Positions 21,334-33,182 of a stretch of DNA of 64,000 nt are shown here, piece by piece. The DNA comes from Megalobrama amblycephala (Eukaryota; Chordata; Actinopteri; Cypriniformes; Xenocyprididae). Each line of letters opens with the position of its first letter. Position 1 is the stretch's first letter. The notes under the pieces are model-generated. The model searched no databases, was not told the origin of the DNA, and saw nothing but the letters and a program-made list of their open reading frames with translations. The translations under genes and the position numbers were made by a program. The stretch is taken from positions 40,454,340 through 40,518,339 of the forward strand of contig NC_063062.1 of the NCBI RefSeq assembly GCF_018812025.1, given 5' to 3'.

Positions 21334-24024
21334 TGTAAAAGTATTTGGGGTCAAATTTGGGACTTTTTCATTTACATGGTCAATATTAAATATTATGTTG
21401 GGTGTTAATCACCATATTTATAATGAAACTATTATATGACATAAATAAGATATCATTTATTGTTACAATAAAGTCATTAACTTATTGAGATCTCTCTCAA
21501 GCAAGAAGCTTTTAGAATCCTTATCATTTTGTAATTAATTCATTTGAAAAAAAATAATTTAATATAAATTTTTAATTAATTAAATGTATTTTAAAATGAA
21601 CAAATTTTAATGACCAAGTAAATTCAATTATTTTATAAAAATAAACAGAATATGGTACAATCTGCAATACACTTTTCTTTTTCTTTTTTTGATTTAAAGC
21701 ACATTACAAGAATACATTCAATACAATTAAGCACACTTCATTTTCAGGGTAATTTGGCTCCCTTAACAGGTATTAAGGGATCACTTTAGTTTATTTAATG
21801 CATTTAAAGTGTTCATAATGTACGTTATAATGCTGCATTATGTCTGTTCATAAATAATTGCAACCAAAGTTAAAAAATGCATTATGATATTTTTTAGACT
21901 CTTATTACATCTTGGTTGTTTGTCATGTGTTTTAAATCATTATAGTTGTAGTATATAGTAAAAGTGTAACGATGATATTATAATGCATTATACATGAAGG
22001 CTTTAAGTAAATTTAGATGTTTTGCAAAACATGTAACTTTATGTCACCTCATGCATTAATATGATTTGTAAACAAAATAAACTTGTTTTTTGATTTCTTT
22101 TCCCACAAAATGTGTTGCACCGTGTCCTCAATTCCTTCCTGAACTTTTTTTTTTTTTTGGAGATTTTGGGTCAGCTATAAAATAATCTCTCTTACGGTGG
22201 ACAGTTTTCTCAGTGGACTGCGGATTCTTAATGGAAAAATAAAAAGATGGAGTAAAATATATTCACGCAGGTTGCGGTGGAGGGAAAATCAATTCTCTGG
22301 GCTCCAGGAGAGAGAGATACGGCCACACTGAAGCCCATTAGGACACAAGCTCTGCGACTCAGCGTTTTACCCTGCGCGGCTTGGAATAAAAAGCTTTAAT
22401 GTACACCATTAAAGTCATGGTTCTGACTATTACATGCTTTCTCATCTGCTGTCAGACAGTCATCAAGCACACATTTTCATATCACTCACAGCAGCTTTGC
22501 TTTATTGTAGGTTATATTTACCTATAATATATTTGTATGTTTACCAGCTCATTTTGGAAATAAATATTGGATGCCAACATGCTGTGCCACAGACGACACC
22601 AAAGAGCATGAGACGTTTTTACGTGTGTTACATGAGCATAATATTGAGCATAACAGTGAGATATTATGATCTGAGGTCTCTATACCATAAAGAATGTCAT
22701 TATAGTTATAATAGTTTTCATTCATTAGATCAGGTGAGAGGCTACAAATTCTAAAATAACCAATTGTTCAAATATCAACACACGTCTGTTTATGAATGTT
22801 TCTGATTGGTGGCAACATTGACTCTTGTCAAATGCAAACTATACTTCCACAGCTGTGCTTATATAATCTAATAATTTCAACTCAAGTAATATTAAATAGC
22901 CTCGTGTGTAATATAATGTATAAAATAAAAACTAAAGCCAGACAGGGTGATAAGGATCTTGTTTCAGCCGCAGGGTTTGTTTTGCAGTAATGGCTGGCTG
23001 GCTATACTTCATCCATCACGTTACATAACCATGTGTGCCAAAGAAGACACGTCATTGCTTCGTTAATAAACACTGTTTATACAATATACTGAACCTGTGC
23101 AGAATGTATTTCTTTGTCAACAGATACTCTGCGAGAGGAGACGGAGAGCAGAAAGATGGACTTTCCTGTACAGTGAAGATATTAGGATCAATAATGTCAG
23201 TTTTGACAAATATCACAAGAGGAGGAGAGGGTGAAGAAGAAGAAGAAATGAATGGGCTGCGCTCAAGCCGCATGAAAAGATCAATATTTATGTGATCTTT
23301 CTGTGGCATTATTACCATATTAGACACAGTTAACACAATAATGCTGCGTATTAGAAGAAAAGCATGAGATGGATCTGATGACAGAAGCACAAACTGTGAC
23401 CGCTCGGAGATTGAATCGGACAGTCAGACCGCAGCTAATAGACTCTTATCATGCATGTGTTCAGAAAAATCACAGCCAGGTTCCTGTAATAATCAAAGTG
23501 ATTCAGTCAAAACTCATGAAAAATGGATGGACGTTTATCTCCATATGAATTTTGCACATTTCAGTCTTGTGATTTACATTCAGGCGTGCATTTATTGATA
23601 AAACTCTTTCGCCGTTGAACCTGCTAGGCATTTATTTTACTCCAGGGGAACTTAAATGAGAGCAATTGAAAATGCAATCACATGTAATTCTCTCATTGTT
23701 CCCGTTTCTCTGACAGAATTAGGATGCATCTGAAACCAAAAACAGTGTCATCAGTATTTAAAATCTGTAGTTGTGTATATGGAGGGGAAAACATCTGTTT
23801 ACTTCCACCAAAATAGCACGAAATAGCTCTATAAACATCCAATTAAAACAGTCCAATCAGTGAGCTAATGCCCTTTCCCTTATATAAGCATCAGTGAGGG
23901 AGTTTTTCATGCTGTCAAACACTGGAAACAGGTGCAGGTCCATGACTGTTTTTGTACTAACACTCTCTCTATCTGCCAACTCCCATCTGTACACAGCTGG
24001 ATCTTGGATTTATATGTGTGCAGG

Positions 24025-24028
<4 letters not shown>
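21334..24028. other. Long AT-rich intergenic region
   Basis: No convincing coding frame. A GA-rich purine run lies near 23220-23250. Parts of 23060-23420 are more complex in composition, but no exon structure is evident. Confidence 0.5.

Positions 24029-24094
<66 letters not shown>
24029..24094. repeat. (CA)n microsatellite
   Basis: About 33 uninterrupted CA units. Confidence 0.95.
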
Positions 24095-24097
<3 letters not shown>

Positions 24098-24264
24098 TGT
24101 GCTGCTAGACTTGAGTCAGGAGTCAACTCTGTCTCAGTCATTGAACAGAATAGGGCAAGATTAAGTCCAATTCTTCATCCCAACACTTACATTTCTTCTT
24201 TTCAGTTGTCTATTTTTCATTGTGCATGCAGTATATTTCAGAGCAGAGAGCCGTCTCCAGCCTC

Positions 24265-24267
<3 letters not shown>

Positions 24268-24317
<50 letters not shown>
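24268..24317. repeat. (GT)n microsatellite
   Basis: About 25 GT units, opposite in strand sense to the CA run 170 bp upstream, so a hairpin between them is possible. Confidence 0.95.
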
Positions 24318-24319
<2 letters not shown>

Positions 24320-24770
24320 CATTATTCCACAGACTAAAAGTGAAACTCTCGTCACAGTTCAGTTCTCTTTAGCCTCGACTGTAGACTAAACATGCTGAAA
24401 GGGAAAACAGTTTAATTTCCTGTCATTCATAGCAAGTTTACAACATGCGAGACAATACTAAATCTCTGATTGTTTTTTGTTTGTTTTTGTATATTTTTGT
24501 TAATTTGAAAGAACAAAAACCAACATCAAAACAGATCAGATGAAGGACACATGAAATGAAGGGAAAATACGTCACTGTCATATATTGTGGAAAACATTGT
24601 GGCCTTGTTTCTAAACTGAGCTTTCTGCATCATACACATTCAAAAAATGATAAATGAGATTTCACCATGATAATAAAGATATGCTATAGTGCAAAACATT
24701 TTGCTTTCTATAAATGTTTCTTTGAGCTACATATACCCCAAAATATAAGATGTGTGTGTGTTTCATTTAA

Positions 24771-25513
24771 AGGGGTGGTTGATTATGATTTGACTGTTTT
24801 AACTTTAGTTAGTGTGTAATGTTGCTGTTTGAGCATAAACAACATCTGCAAAGTTACGACGCTCAAAGTTCAATGCAAAGGAGATATTTTCTTTTACAGA
24901 AGGACTACGTCAAATGGCTGATAAGGACTACAACGAGCTTCTTTCTGAAAAAAATTTTACATAAACCCCGCCCCCGAGAACACACAACAAAGGGGGCGGG
25001 GCCATGTTGGGCTGCTTTAGAGAAGAGGAAGAGTTGTTGTAGTCGAGTGTTGTTGTCATGCCGTCATTTTACGCCGGACTGCTTCACAAACGAGGGTCAA
25101 TTCAACACAAAAGATGAACATGACGGCACATGCTAGTGGATGAGTTGAATCAACTCCACAGCAACTACATCAATTTATCCACTAACCATTCAGAAACGTC
25201 TAAAAGTTGTAACTTCTTCCTGAGTCTCTCCATCAGTGTCGACTCCGGTTTGAACAATGTAAGGCTGAACACTTTCCTCATTTTGGCTGCGTGAGATTCT
25301 CCAGCTTTGTTGTTGTTGAGCTGTTAAAGCTCCGCCCTCTTCTGGAAAGGGGGCGGGAGCAGCAGCTCATTTGCATTTAAAGGGACACACACAAAAACGA
25401 CGTTTTTTTGCTCACACCCAAATATAATAAATGATCTGTGGGGTATTTTGAGCTGAAACTTTGCAGACAGAGACTTGTATTACATCTTGTGAAAGGGGCA
25501 TAATAGGTCTCCT
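24771..25513 (+). mobile_element. TTAA-bounded element, copy A (upstream of p2ry1)
   Basis: Bounded by TTAA at 24767-24770 and 25514-25517. It starts AGGGGTGGTTGATTATGA and ends CATAATAGGTCTCCT. Internally it carries GC-rich patches (CCCCGCCCCC, GGGGGCGGGGCC) in an otherwise AT-rich body. No intact protein frame is present. A second copy lies inverted on the other side of p2ry1. Confidence 0.7.
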
Positions 25514-25517
25514 TTAA

Positions 25518-26099
25518 GTCAATCCTAAAAACCCATCTTTGGTGATGTCCTAAACTGGACAAGAATATTCATAAATAAAGCCTTTTGTTGTTTTTTTTTG
25601 TTTATTTGTTAATTCCAAAAAGTCCCTGTTCTGGTTAATGTTAGTCTGTAGTCATTATGTTATGGAGAACAAATGTCCCCACAAAGAGGCTAAAACATGA
25701 TTTATTTTTTATTTTTCGTTTTATTTATTTTGACAAAATTTCGGTCATCATGAGGAAATCATCTTATAGATAGATAGATAGATCTATGGAGAGTCCTCAT
25801 AAAACACTAAAAGCGATGTGTGTAAGAGACAAGTTTATTCATGCTATAACTTTTACAGCAGCTCTTCTGTTCTTTAAGTTACACATTAGGCTTGTTTATT
25901 TATGCATTTACAATCACTAGTGATGAAACTCTGATCTATTTCTAAGCTTGCACAAACTCGTCAGGTTGTAAAACCTGTTCTGGTGGCCCAGACATGCAGC
26001 GACATTTAGATCAATAATGCTGTCAGCCTCGGATCGGCAGCAGGAGACATGAGGACATGAAGAAGTGAAACAAGAAGCGATTATAGAGTTTACTTTCGT
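25518..26099. other. Gene-free stretch before p2ry1
   Basis: Short A/T runs, a small TAGA run near 25767-25784 and no coding frame. A TCC/CTC-rich run near 26105-26140 marks the approach to the presumed promoter. Confidence 0.5.
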
Positions 26100-26139
26100 T
26101 AATCTTCGGCTCCTCCTCCTCCTCTCTCTCTCTCTCTCC

Positions 26140-26452
26140 GAGCAGAAACTCTTCTACTGTTGCGCTCTCAGTTCATACTCGCGCAGGGATTCGTTACAGC
26201 GAGTCGACTCGTTCGAACGGTTCTTTTAAGTGATTCTGTTCACTTGAGTCTTTGGATAAAGTATTTATCCGTATGTATATATGGTATTGTTTAGCGTAGT
26301 CTATATCTTTTTCATTTGATGTTCACTCGCACCTTGCGAATCGGTTCATCCGAGTCATGAAAAAGAGTCGGTTCACATGGAGCGCTTAGATTGTTAGTTC
26401 GTGCAGAAGACTATTTGAGTCTCACGCGTCCGCCGGTATCGGTGTGTGTGTG

Positions 26453-26487
<35 letters not shown>

Positions 26488-26618
26488 CAGCTCGCTCTTA
26501 TTCGAGGACTGTTGCAAACTGGACATTCCTGTGGCGGGAAAGCAGGATCTCACATCCATGCTGCTGTGGATTCCAGTAAATGCGCTCGAGGAATGCCGGC
26601 TAAACGAGCGAGAAGGTG
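26140..26618 (+). promoter_or_regulatory. p2ry1: Probable promoter and untranslated first exon of p2ry1
   Basis: CpG content rises here relative to the flanks. A (GT)n/(GA)n tract at 26440-26487 is followed by complex sequence ending in a good splice donor, AAGGTG/GTGAGTGAG, at 26618/26619. The matching acceptor is 27 bases before the p2ry1 start codon. I infer one non-coding exon and a 1.34-kb intron (26619-27959). The transcription start cannot be placed. Confidence 0.45.
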
Positions 26619-27363
26619 GTGAGTGAGATCGACTTTTGCTCCATGGAGCTGGTGATTTCGCAATTCGTATTTTGCGTTGAAATGGCTGATCAGGGGACAT
26701 ATGACTTGCTATTATATCGTTTTCATATTAATGTGCCTAATTGAGAAGGTTATGATCAGTTTAACATATTCTGCGCACATTCTAATAGACATCTGGTGTT
26801 GTTTTTTTTTGTTTTTTTACAGTTGTTGTAATTTTGGTGCCACCCAAATTGCAGGATTATTAGATTAGACGTTGCTAAATCAAGTGCCACATCACTTATG
26901 CATGCTTTTGATTTAAAATCTTTTGAAATTAAACAATTAAAAACATTGCAATTCTAACTATTATATTTAAAACAACATTAACAATTGGTTGGAAATGATG
27001 TGAGAAGCCATTCTGCATATTGTGAAATCTGCTCCAAAATGAAGACCATGCCTGTTAAAACTAAAAGATATCTATTTGATAATTCACAACCGAAAGCATT
27101 ATGTATTAACTTGTTTGTGACTTTGGTGAGATGCCAAAACTGTGAGTGGAGCAAAACAACAACAACAACAACCTTAAGACGGTCTCTGAAAGGTTGCAGG
27201 TTCAAACCTGACAGAGGAGCCATCAACAGATACTATATAGCATGTGTATAACATTCATCAAAATTATTATTATTAATATTTTTGTATTATTTATGGGTGC
27301 AATCGGAGTAGAAATGAAGCACTTTTTGTGTCTGTGGAACATTTTTGAGTCTGAACGGGTTAA

Positions 27364-27888
27364 AGGATTAATTCCTGATAATTTACTCTCCTCCATGTCA
27401 TCCAAGATGTTCATGTCTTTCTTTCTTCATGAAGGTTTTTGAGGAAATCATTCCAGGATTTTTCTCCATATAGTGGACTTCACTGGGGTTCAACGGGTTG
27501 AAGGTCCAAATGTCAGTTTCAGTGCAGCTTCAAAGAGCTCTACATGATCCCAGACGAGGAATAAGAGTCTAGAGAAACCATCGCTCAAATAAAAATAATA
27601 TACTTTTTAACCACAAATGCTCGTCTTGCACTAATCATGTTGGAAAGGTCACGCGTGACGTAGGCCGAAGTACCGATCCAGTGTTTACAAAGCGAACGTC
27701 AAAGGTAAAACAACGATGTCGGACGATTTTTGAAGTTGGAGGAGAAAATGAGATGGGGGTTTTGCACCCTACCGCGGTACTTCTGCCTATATCACGCGTG
27801 ACCTTTCCAACGTGATCACGTAACATCTTGGGTGGCATGGGCGTGAGTAAATTATCAGGAAATTTTAATTCTGAAGTCAACTAATCCT
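27364..27888. mobile_element. TTAA-bounded MITE in the p2ry1 intron
   Basis: TTAA at 27360-27363 and 27889-27892. Inner ends are AGGATTAATTCCTG and the complement of CAACTAATCCT. It is the same family as the longer foldback element at 52980-53851. Its right edge is 67 bases from the p2ry1 coding-exon acceptor. Confidence 0.7.
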
Positions 27889-27986
27889 TTAATAACGTTT
27901 GCATTACTGACGGATATCGCTGTGTTGTCCATTAAATCGTGTTCCTCTTCTCTCCGTAGATCACACACCTGCCGATCCTTGACAAC

Positions 27987-29054
27987 ATGACAGCGGAGTT
28001 TAATAACTTGTCGTCGCTCCTGAATAACGTGACCGAGTTTTCAAACCACACGGCGAGATGCTCGCTAACCAAGACTGGGTTTCAGTTCTACTATCTGCCC
28101 ATCGTCTACATCATCGTGTTCCTCACGGGATTCATTGGAAACAGCGTGGCCATATGGATGTTCGTGTGTCACATGCGGCCGTGGAGCAGCATCTCCGTGT
28201 ACATGTTCAATCTGGCACTGGCGGATTTTTGTTACGTACTCTCGCTGCCTTTTCTCATCTTCTACTACTTCAACAAAACAGACTGGATTTTTGGAGACGT
28301 GTTATGCAGACTGCAGCGGTTCATATTCCACGTCAACCTCTACGGCAGCATCCTCTTCCTGACGTGCATCAGCGTGCACAGATACTCCGGCGTCGTGCAT
28401 CCTATGAAATCGCTCGGCCGGCTGAAGAAGAAGAACGCCGTGCGCACCGTCGCTTTCGTGTGGTTTATAGTGGTGGCGGGCATCGCTCCGATCCTCTATT
28501 ACTCGCGCACGGGCCCCAAGAAAGGATACACCACGTGCTACGACACCACGACGGAGGATGAGCTGCCTGGGTACTTCGTCTACAGCATGTGCATGACGGT
28601 GTTCGGCTTCTGCATCCCGTTCATCATCATCTTCAGCTGTTACGGAGGCATCGTCAAGGCCCTCATTTGCAACGACATGGACAACGCGCCGCTGAGGAAG
28701 AAATCCATCTACCTGGTCATCATCGTGCTGACGGTTTTCGCCATCTCCTATCTGCCCTTCCACGTCATGAAGAACCTGAACATGAGGGCGCGACTGTACT
28801 TCCAGAGCCCGGATATGTGTGCCTTCAATGACCGCGTGTACGCCACCTACCAGGTGACCCGAGGCCTGGCCAGTCTCAACAGCTGTGTGGACCCCATCCT
28901 GTACTTTCTGGCTGGAGACACGTTCAGACGCAGGCTGTCCAGAGCCACCAAAAAGTCCTCCAGGAAAGGAGATCAGCCTCTGCAGTCCAAGAGCGAGGAG
29001 ACGGCACTGAACACCCTGCCGGAGTACGTCCAGAATGGGGACAATCGTGTGTGA
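27987..29054 (+). CDS. p2ry1: P2Y purinoceptor 1 (ADP-activated GPCR)
   Basis: An intact 355-codon frame in one exon, with acceptor TCCGTAG at 27959 and a short leader before the ATG. P2Y1 is a Gq-coupled plasma-membrane receptor for ADP, acting in thrombocyte and neural calcium signalling. The N-terminus has three N-glycosylation sites (N7LS, N14VT, N20HT) and C25, the expected partner of the third extracellular loop cysteine. Seven hydrophobic segments follow: GFIGNSVAIW (TM1), NLALADF (TM2), HRYSGVVHP at the end of TM3 in place of DRY (as in mammalian P2Y1), FHVMK in TM6 and NSCVDPILYF in TM7. YQVTRGLAS holds the conserved Gln and Arg of the nucleotide site. It is about 18 residues shorter than the 373-residue human receptor, mostly at the N-terminus. 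The C-terminus ends DNRV instead of the mammalian class I PDZ ligand DTSL. Confidence 0.96.
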   Translation: MTAEFNNLSSLLNNVTEFSNHTARCSLTKTGFQFYYLPIVYIIVFLTGFIGNSVAIWMFVCHMRPWSSISVYMFNLALADFCYVLSLPFLIFYYFNKTDWIFGDVLCRLQRFIFHVNLYGSILFLTCISVHRYSGVVHPMKSLGRLKKKNAVRTVAFVWFIVVAGIAPILYYSRTGPKKGYTTCYDTTTEDELPGYFVYSMCMTVFGFCIPFIIIFSCYGGIVKALICNDMDNAPLRKKSIYLVIIVLTVFAISYLPFHVMKNLNMRARLYFQSPDMCAFNDRVYATYQVTRGLASLNSCVDPILYFLAGDTFRRRLSRATKKSSRKGDQPLQSKSEETALNTLPEYVQNGDNRV

Positions 29055-29257
29055 GAGACGGAAACACCTTCCCTCACACTGAAGGGAATTCAAATATTCG
29101 AAATCATCGTACTGTGGTCAGTGTTACTCGTGTATTGCTTTTAACATGTCAATGTGATTTTCCATGGAACTGCGGAGCAACTGAAACTGAATGACTAACA
29201 ATGTTTTAACAGTAACAAACATAACAAGCACTGGCGTTTTAGTTGAGGATGTTTGAG

Positions 29258-29618
29258 CACTCTTAAAGATAATAAATGTTCTTGGCATCGAAGGCTCCAC
29301 GAAGAACCTTTAACCACTATTCCTAACGAAAATCAACCATGGTTTTGTCAAAGTAAAACTGTGGGGTTTTTTGACTACCATTTGTATAACCACAACAAAA
29401 CTATGGTTTTTGTAGCAATAACTACAAGAAACATGGCTGTTTGGTTTTATTCATAGTAAAACCATGGTTAATTTTCATAAGGGTAAAGGTTCTTTATAAT
29501 GGAAAAATGTTTAAAATGCACTTCATACTAAAAAACGGTGTGTCTTTTATAGCCAAAATCGGTTCCTCTATGGCATCACTGTGTGAAACTCCTTTTGAAA
29601 CCTCTATTTTTAAGAGTG
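29258..29618. mobile_element. MITE with CACTCTTAAA ends, carrying a second MITE
   Basis: CACTCTTAAA (29258-29267) is complementary to TTTAAGAGTG (29609-29618). The family motif AAAGGTTCTTTAT recurs near 40380-40552 and 43326-43480. Inserted at 29321-29485 is another inverted-end element (CCTAACGAAAATCAACCATGG against CCATGGTTAATTTTCATAAGG). An AATAAA at 29271-29276 could serve the p2ry1 mRNA; this is only positional. Confidence 0.65.
29321..29485. mobile_element. Short MITE with ACCATGGTT ends, nested
   Basis: About 165 bp with imperfect inverted ends, interrupting the CACTCTTAAA-type MITE. Internal ACCATGGTT palindromes recur. Confidence 0.55.
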
Positions 29619-30110
29619 AACGGCAGCACATATTAGTCCTTGTGTTCTGTTATGTTCTCAGTGAATAGTTAAGATGCACTAAAGGTATTTTAAAATAATT
29701 AATTGTCTACCTGTGGCTGTAGATTGTTGGAAGCATCCGAGACGTGTTTGTGTATTGAAGTTTGTTCATTCTACTGTTACTGTAAAGATGTGTGACTGCG
29801 TAGATCAAAAAATATCAGCCCATGAACTATGAAGGGACTCTTATAACCGTGTTTCAAATAGTCGAAAAATACTGTATGTTCATAATGTATTCTCTTTAAT
29901 GATCTGTATTATTTAAAGCTAAAACAAATACAGAGACTTAAATGAAAAATCTGAAAAATGGCTCTTTATTATCAGGTCTACCAATGGCAATGTTTGGTCG
30001 ACTGCGGAAGAATAGCCTCTAACAACAGCCTCTTATTTTAAGGTGACGTATTTACATTGTACTTAGTCAAATAAGTACTAAGTACTATAGAGTTACGGTT
30101 AGGGTTTGCC

Positions 30111-30756
30111 GTTTTTGTGTGTGTCCCTTTAAATGCAAATGAGCTGCTGCTCCCGCCCCCTTTCCAGAAGAGGGCGGAGCTTTAACAGCTCAACAACAAC
30201 AAAGCTGGAGAATCTCACGCAGCCAAAATGAGGAAAGTGTTCAGCCTTACATTGTTCAAACCGGAGTCGACACTGATGGAGAGACTCAGGAAGAAGTTAC
30301 AACTTTTAGACGTTTCTGAATGGTTAGTGGATAAATTGATGTAGTTGCTGTGGAGTTGATTCAACTCATCCACTAGCATGTGCCGTCATGTTCATCTTTT
30401 GTGTTGAATTGACCCTCGTTTGTGAAGCAGTCCGGCGTAAAATGACGGCATGTCAACAACACTCTACTACAACAACTCTTCCTCTTCTCTAAAGCAGCCC
30501 AACATGGCCCCGCCCCCTTTGTTGTGTGTTCTCGGGGGCGGGGTTTATGTAAATTTTAGGGTTAGTGATGTCACCAACCCAGGAAGAAGCTCGTTGTAGT
30601 CCTTATCAGCCGTTTGTCGTAGTCCTTCTGTAAAAGAAAATATCTCCTTTGCATTGAACTTTGAGCGTCGTAACTTTGCAGATGTTGTTTATGATCAAAC
30701 AGCAACATTACACACTAACTGAACTTAAAAAAGTCAAATCATAATCAACCACCCCT
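30111..30756 (-). mobile_element. TTAA-bounded element, copy B (downstream of p2ry1), inverted and truncated
   Basis: The reverse complement matches copy A from its left end (TTAA at 30757-30760) to about 100 bp short of its right end. It contains a short insertion absent from A (around 30555-30580, TAGGGTTAGTGATGTCACC). Over the shared ~640 bp the match is near complete by eye. Confidence 0.75.
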
Positions 30757-30760
30757 TTAA

Positions 30761-30965
30761 AAATTACCAGTCAAAAGCTTGGATTAAAAAAAGAGGCTGC
30801 ATTTATTTGATTAAAAATGCAGTAAAAACATCAATATTCTGAAATATTATTCTAATGTAAATCAGCTGTTTTCTATGTGAATATATAGTAAAGTGTAATT
30901 TATTCCTGTGATCAAAGCTGAATTTTCAGCATCATTACTCCAGTCTTCAGTGTCAGATTCCTCTC
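30761..30965. repeat. Fragment of a dispersed repeat
   Basis: Contains the stretch GTGATCAAAGCTGAATTTTC and CATCATTACTCCAGTCTTC, familiar from an abundant fish DNA repeat. Ends are not resolved. Confidence 0.45.
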
Positions 30966-31025
30966 ATTCAACTTTTTTATTCTGGGTTTTTGTTCTATCT
31001 ACCATGCATGTTTCTTCACACCCAT

Positions 31026-31340
31026 CTAGATCAAGCCAACAGGTATCATGCGACGGCGCCGGAGTCGCATTGCACAGTTCCCTGTTCTTTTCCCAAAGCG
31101 CTTTGACTCTTTGTCCCTCTCACAGGAAAGAGCAAGACGGGAAGGGGAATGAGAGAGGAATAAATAACGCCGCATTTTCTTTTCCACCCAGATTTCTCCT
31201 AGCCACTCTCTTTGTGGGGGAACAAAAGCAGAATAGTTACGGATGCTGGACAGGCTTGGCAAAGGGCCCGGGAACTTTAATCGGAGGCTGGGTTTGGTAA
31301 AACAAAGATCTGACTCCAAACTGGGCTCTGATTGGACGAG
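31026..31340. other. Repeat-free, complex-composition island downstream of p2ry1
   Basis: About 300 bp of balanced composition between repeats, with several possible factor sites (for example AACAAAGATCTG, TCF/LEF-like) and no plausible exon. The 130-codon frame here has no splice context or domain. It could be a regulatory element; this is speculative. Confidence 0.25.
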
Positions 31341-31413
31341 CCGTGTTCAAATCTATATGTTACTTGGCCACTGTTAAACTAGGGGGTTTCCATGACTTTT
31401 GAACAGTTATCTC

Positions 31414-31416
<3 letters not shown>

Positions 31417-31445
<29 letters not shown>
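31417..31445. repeat. (TG)n microsatellite
   Basis: About 14 TG units. Confidence 0.9.
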
Positions 31446-31499
31446 CTTGAAGAGCACTTAACTGAGCAAATCTATTTCGCAGCTAACAAAAACATGTTT

Positions 31500-31752
31500 T
31501 GCAAATATTAAGTTATAAAATTGTTATTTGTAACAATTCATAGTTACTCTTGAATGTTCTTGAAACAAGTAGCAACATTTACAAAACATCAGAAGAAGCA
31601 TTTCAGAAAAAAAAACTTTCCATGAACGATGTATGAATAACATTTTGAGAACATTATTAAAGACCAGATAACTTTGAACGAATTTTCTATTAATGTTACT
31701 GGAAGAACGTTTGAGGAACCTTGCCAGAGCGTCCATGTTCGCTGGGGATATG
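31500..31752. mobile_element. AACGTT-rich MITE, copy 1
   Basis: Shares the blocks ATGAACGATGTATGAATAA, GACCAGATAACTTTGAAC and GTTACTGGAAGAACGTTTGA with copies at 36640-36942, 45225-45540 (reverse) and 54610-54897. Non-coding. Confidence 0.6.
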
Positions 31753-33182
31753 GCTGTTTCTGTGATCGTCGATTCATGTTTTCTATTTATTTAGAGTTGT
31801 GTACTTAGAACGAGTGATGAAATGTTCATCTTGAACCTTTGTGCCAGCCGACCACAATGAACCACCTGTGTCGTTTGTGCTCTTTGTGAAGGTGTGTGAG
31901 TTTGTATTCAATGTCTCAACGCCAGCGAGCGAGCGTGCTTCTGCATGCTTATGTGAGTGTGTATGTCTGCTGCTGTGGACTTTCACTGTTTGCAGGAAGG
32001 AAGAGGCCGACAATGCCATGCAGTCTCCGTCAGGCCTGCCGAGGCACGAAAACCGGCGCGCTCTGCCAGTCACTCCTCCTCCATCTGCGGCTCGTTCCTC
32101 CTGTGACACCATTCAGACCTGCCTGTGAGAAGTCAAGAGGAGACGGGTGGAGAATGAGAGAGGAGGAGCGAGGAGAGAGAGAACAAAGCTTTACATTTGT
32201 CTGAGCGGAACGGGCGATTACTGCAGTGACAGGACAGACTCGACAGCTTCTGAGCCGCTGGCTGCTGTTGGACGATTAACACTCTTGGAAGTGGAAACTA
32301 TAATAAGAGTGCACTGGAATCAATGGAAAATGAAATATCATTCTATTGTTTTAATATTTATTTTATATAGTATTTATAATAGGCTATGTATTTTAACACA
32401 TCTACCTATTTTGACATTATTACTAACTTTATTTTGCTTGAAATCATAAGATTAATCATGAGAGTTTGGAACATTAAGCAATGCATGCAAATGTGATCAT
32501 GACAGTTAATACAAACTAAATATTTTCCAAATAATATGTCAATACTTTTTTGGCTTCAATTCATTGACAATTTGCAAGTCAGTTATTTAATACTGGAAAC
32601 AGCATGTTATTTTTATATGTTTTTATATATAATATATATATAATATTTTATATTTTATATGTTATTTTTTATTGTGTTATGCTTTTTAGTATCGCCACTA
32701 TATTTAATTTCTTCTTTTATTAACCATGTGCTGCTGCTTTTGGCCACAGACTGAATGCTGACAGAATATGATGTAGCCTATATTATTGAAATTAAGAGGA
32801 TCAATTACCATTAAGAGAAGAAAATTGAAAGATGAAATCTTGGCATGAAAAGTCCTGAAAGCGTTTCTCAGAATCATTACTATCTTGTTGAGTCATCAGC
32901 CACCTTTCAGGATAAATACTTATCTGTCAGTCAATACGACCATTTCTGAACCTATTTCTACAGCATTTCTCTAAATCAATAGTATATGCATCATGTTTCT
33001 TCCCACAAAGCAAGATGACGTATATTCAGCGCCCGCTGTCTTAAGAAACTGATGATTCCTCTGCTCAGGCTTCACAGAGAAAAGGAACTGCGATTATAAA
33101 CTAAATGAAACTGAGAGTTCTCTGCGTTCAAACAGTCTGTGTTTGGGATCGACAGCAGTCGTGTTCACTACAGCATAACATG
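31753..33182. other. Gene-free stretch
   Basis: Part of 31840-32260 is richer in GC but shows no exon structure. The remainder is AT-rich with a TATATAA-type run near 32620-32660. Confidence 0.5.

Noticed and set aside
23894..24337. 147-codon frame with Thr-His and Cys-Val repeats
   Set aside because: Translation of CA and GT microsatellites.
27190..27215. tRNA-like B box (GGTTGCAGGTTCAAACC)
   Set aside because: No A box at the right spacing and no cloverleaf; at most a tRNA-SINE remnant.
28302..29093. 263-codon frame antisense to p2ry1
   Set aside because: It is a shadow of a GC-rich conserved coding exon, with no domain or independent signals.
30908..31300. 130-codon plus-strand frame downstream of p2ry1
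   Set aside because: Starts in a dispersed repeat and lacks domain or splice evidence.
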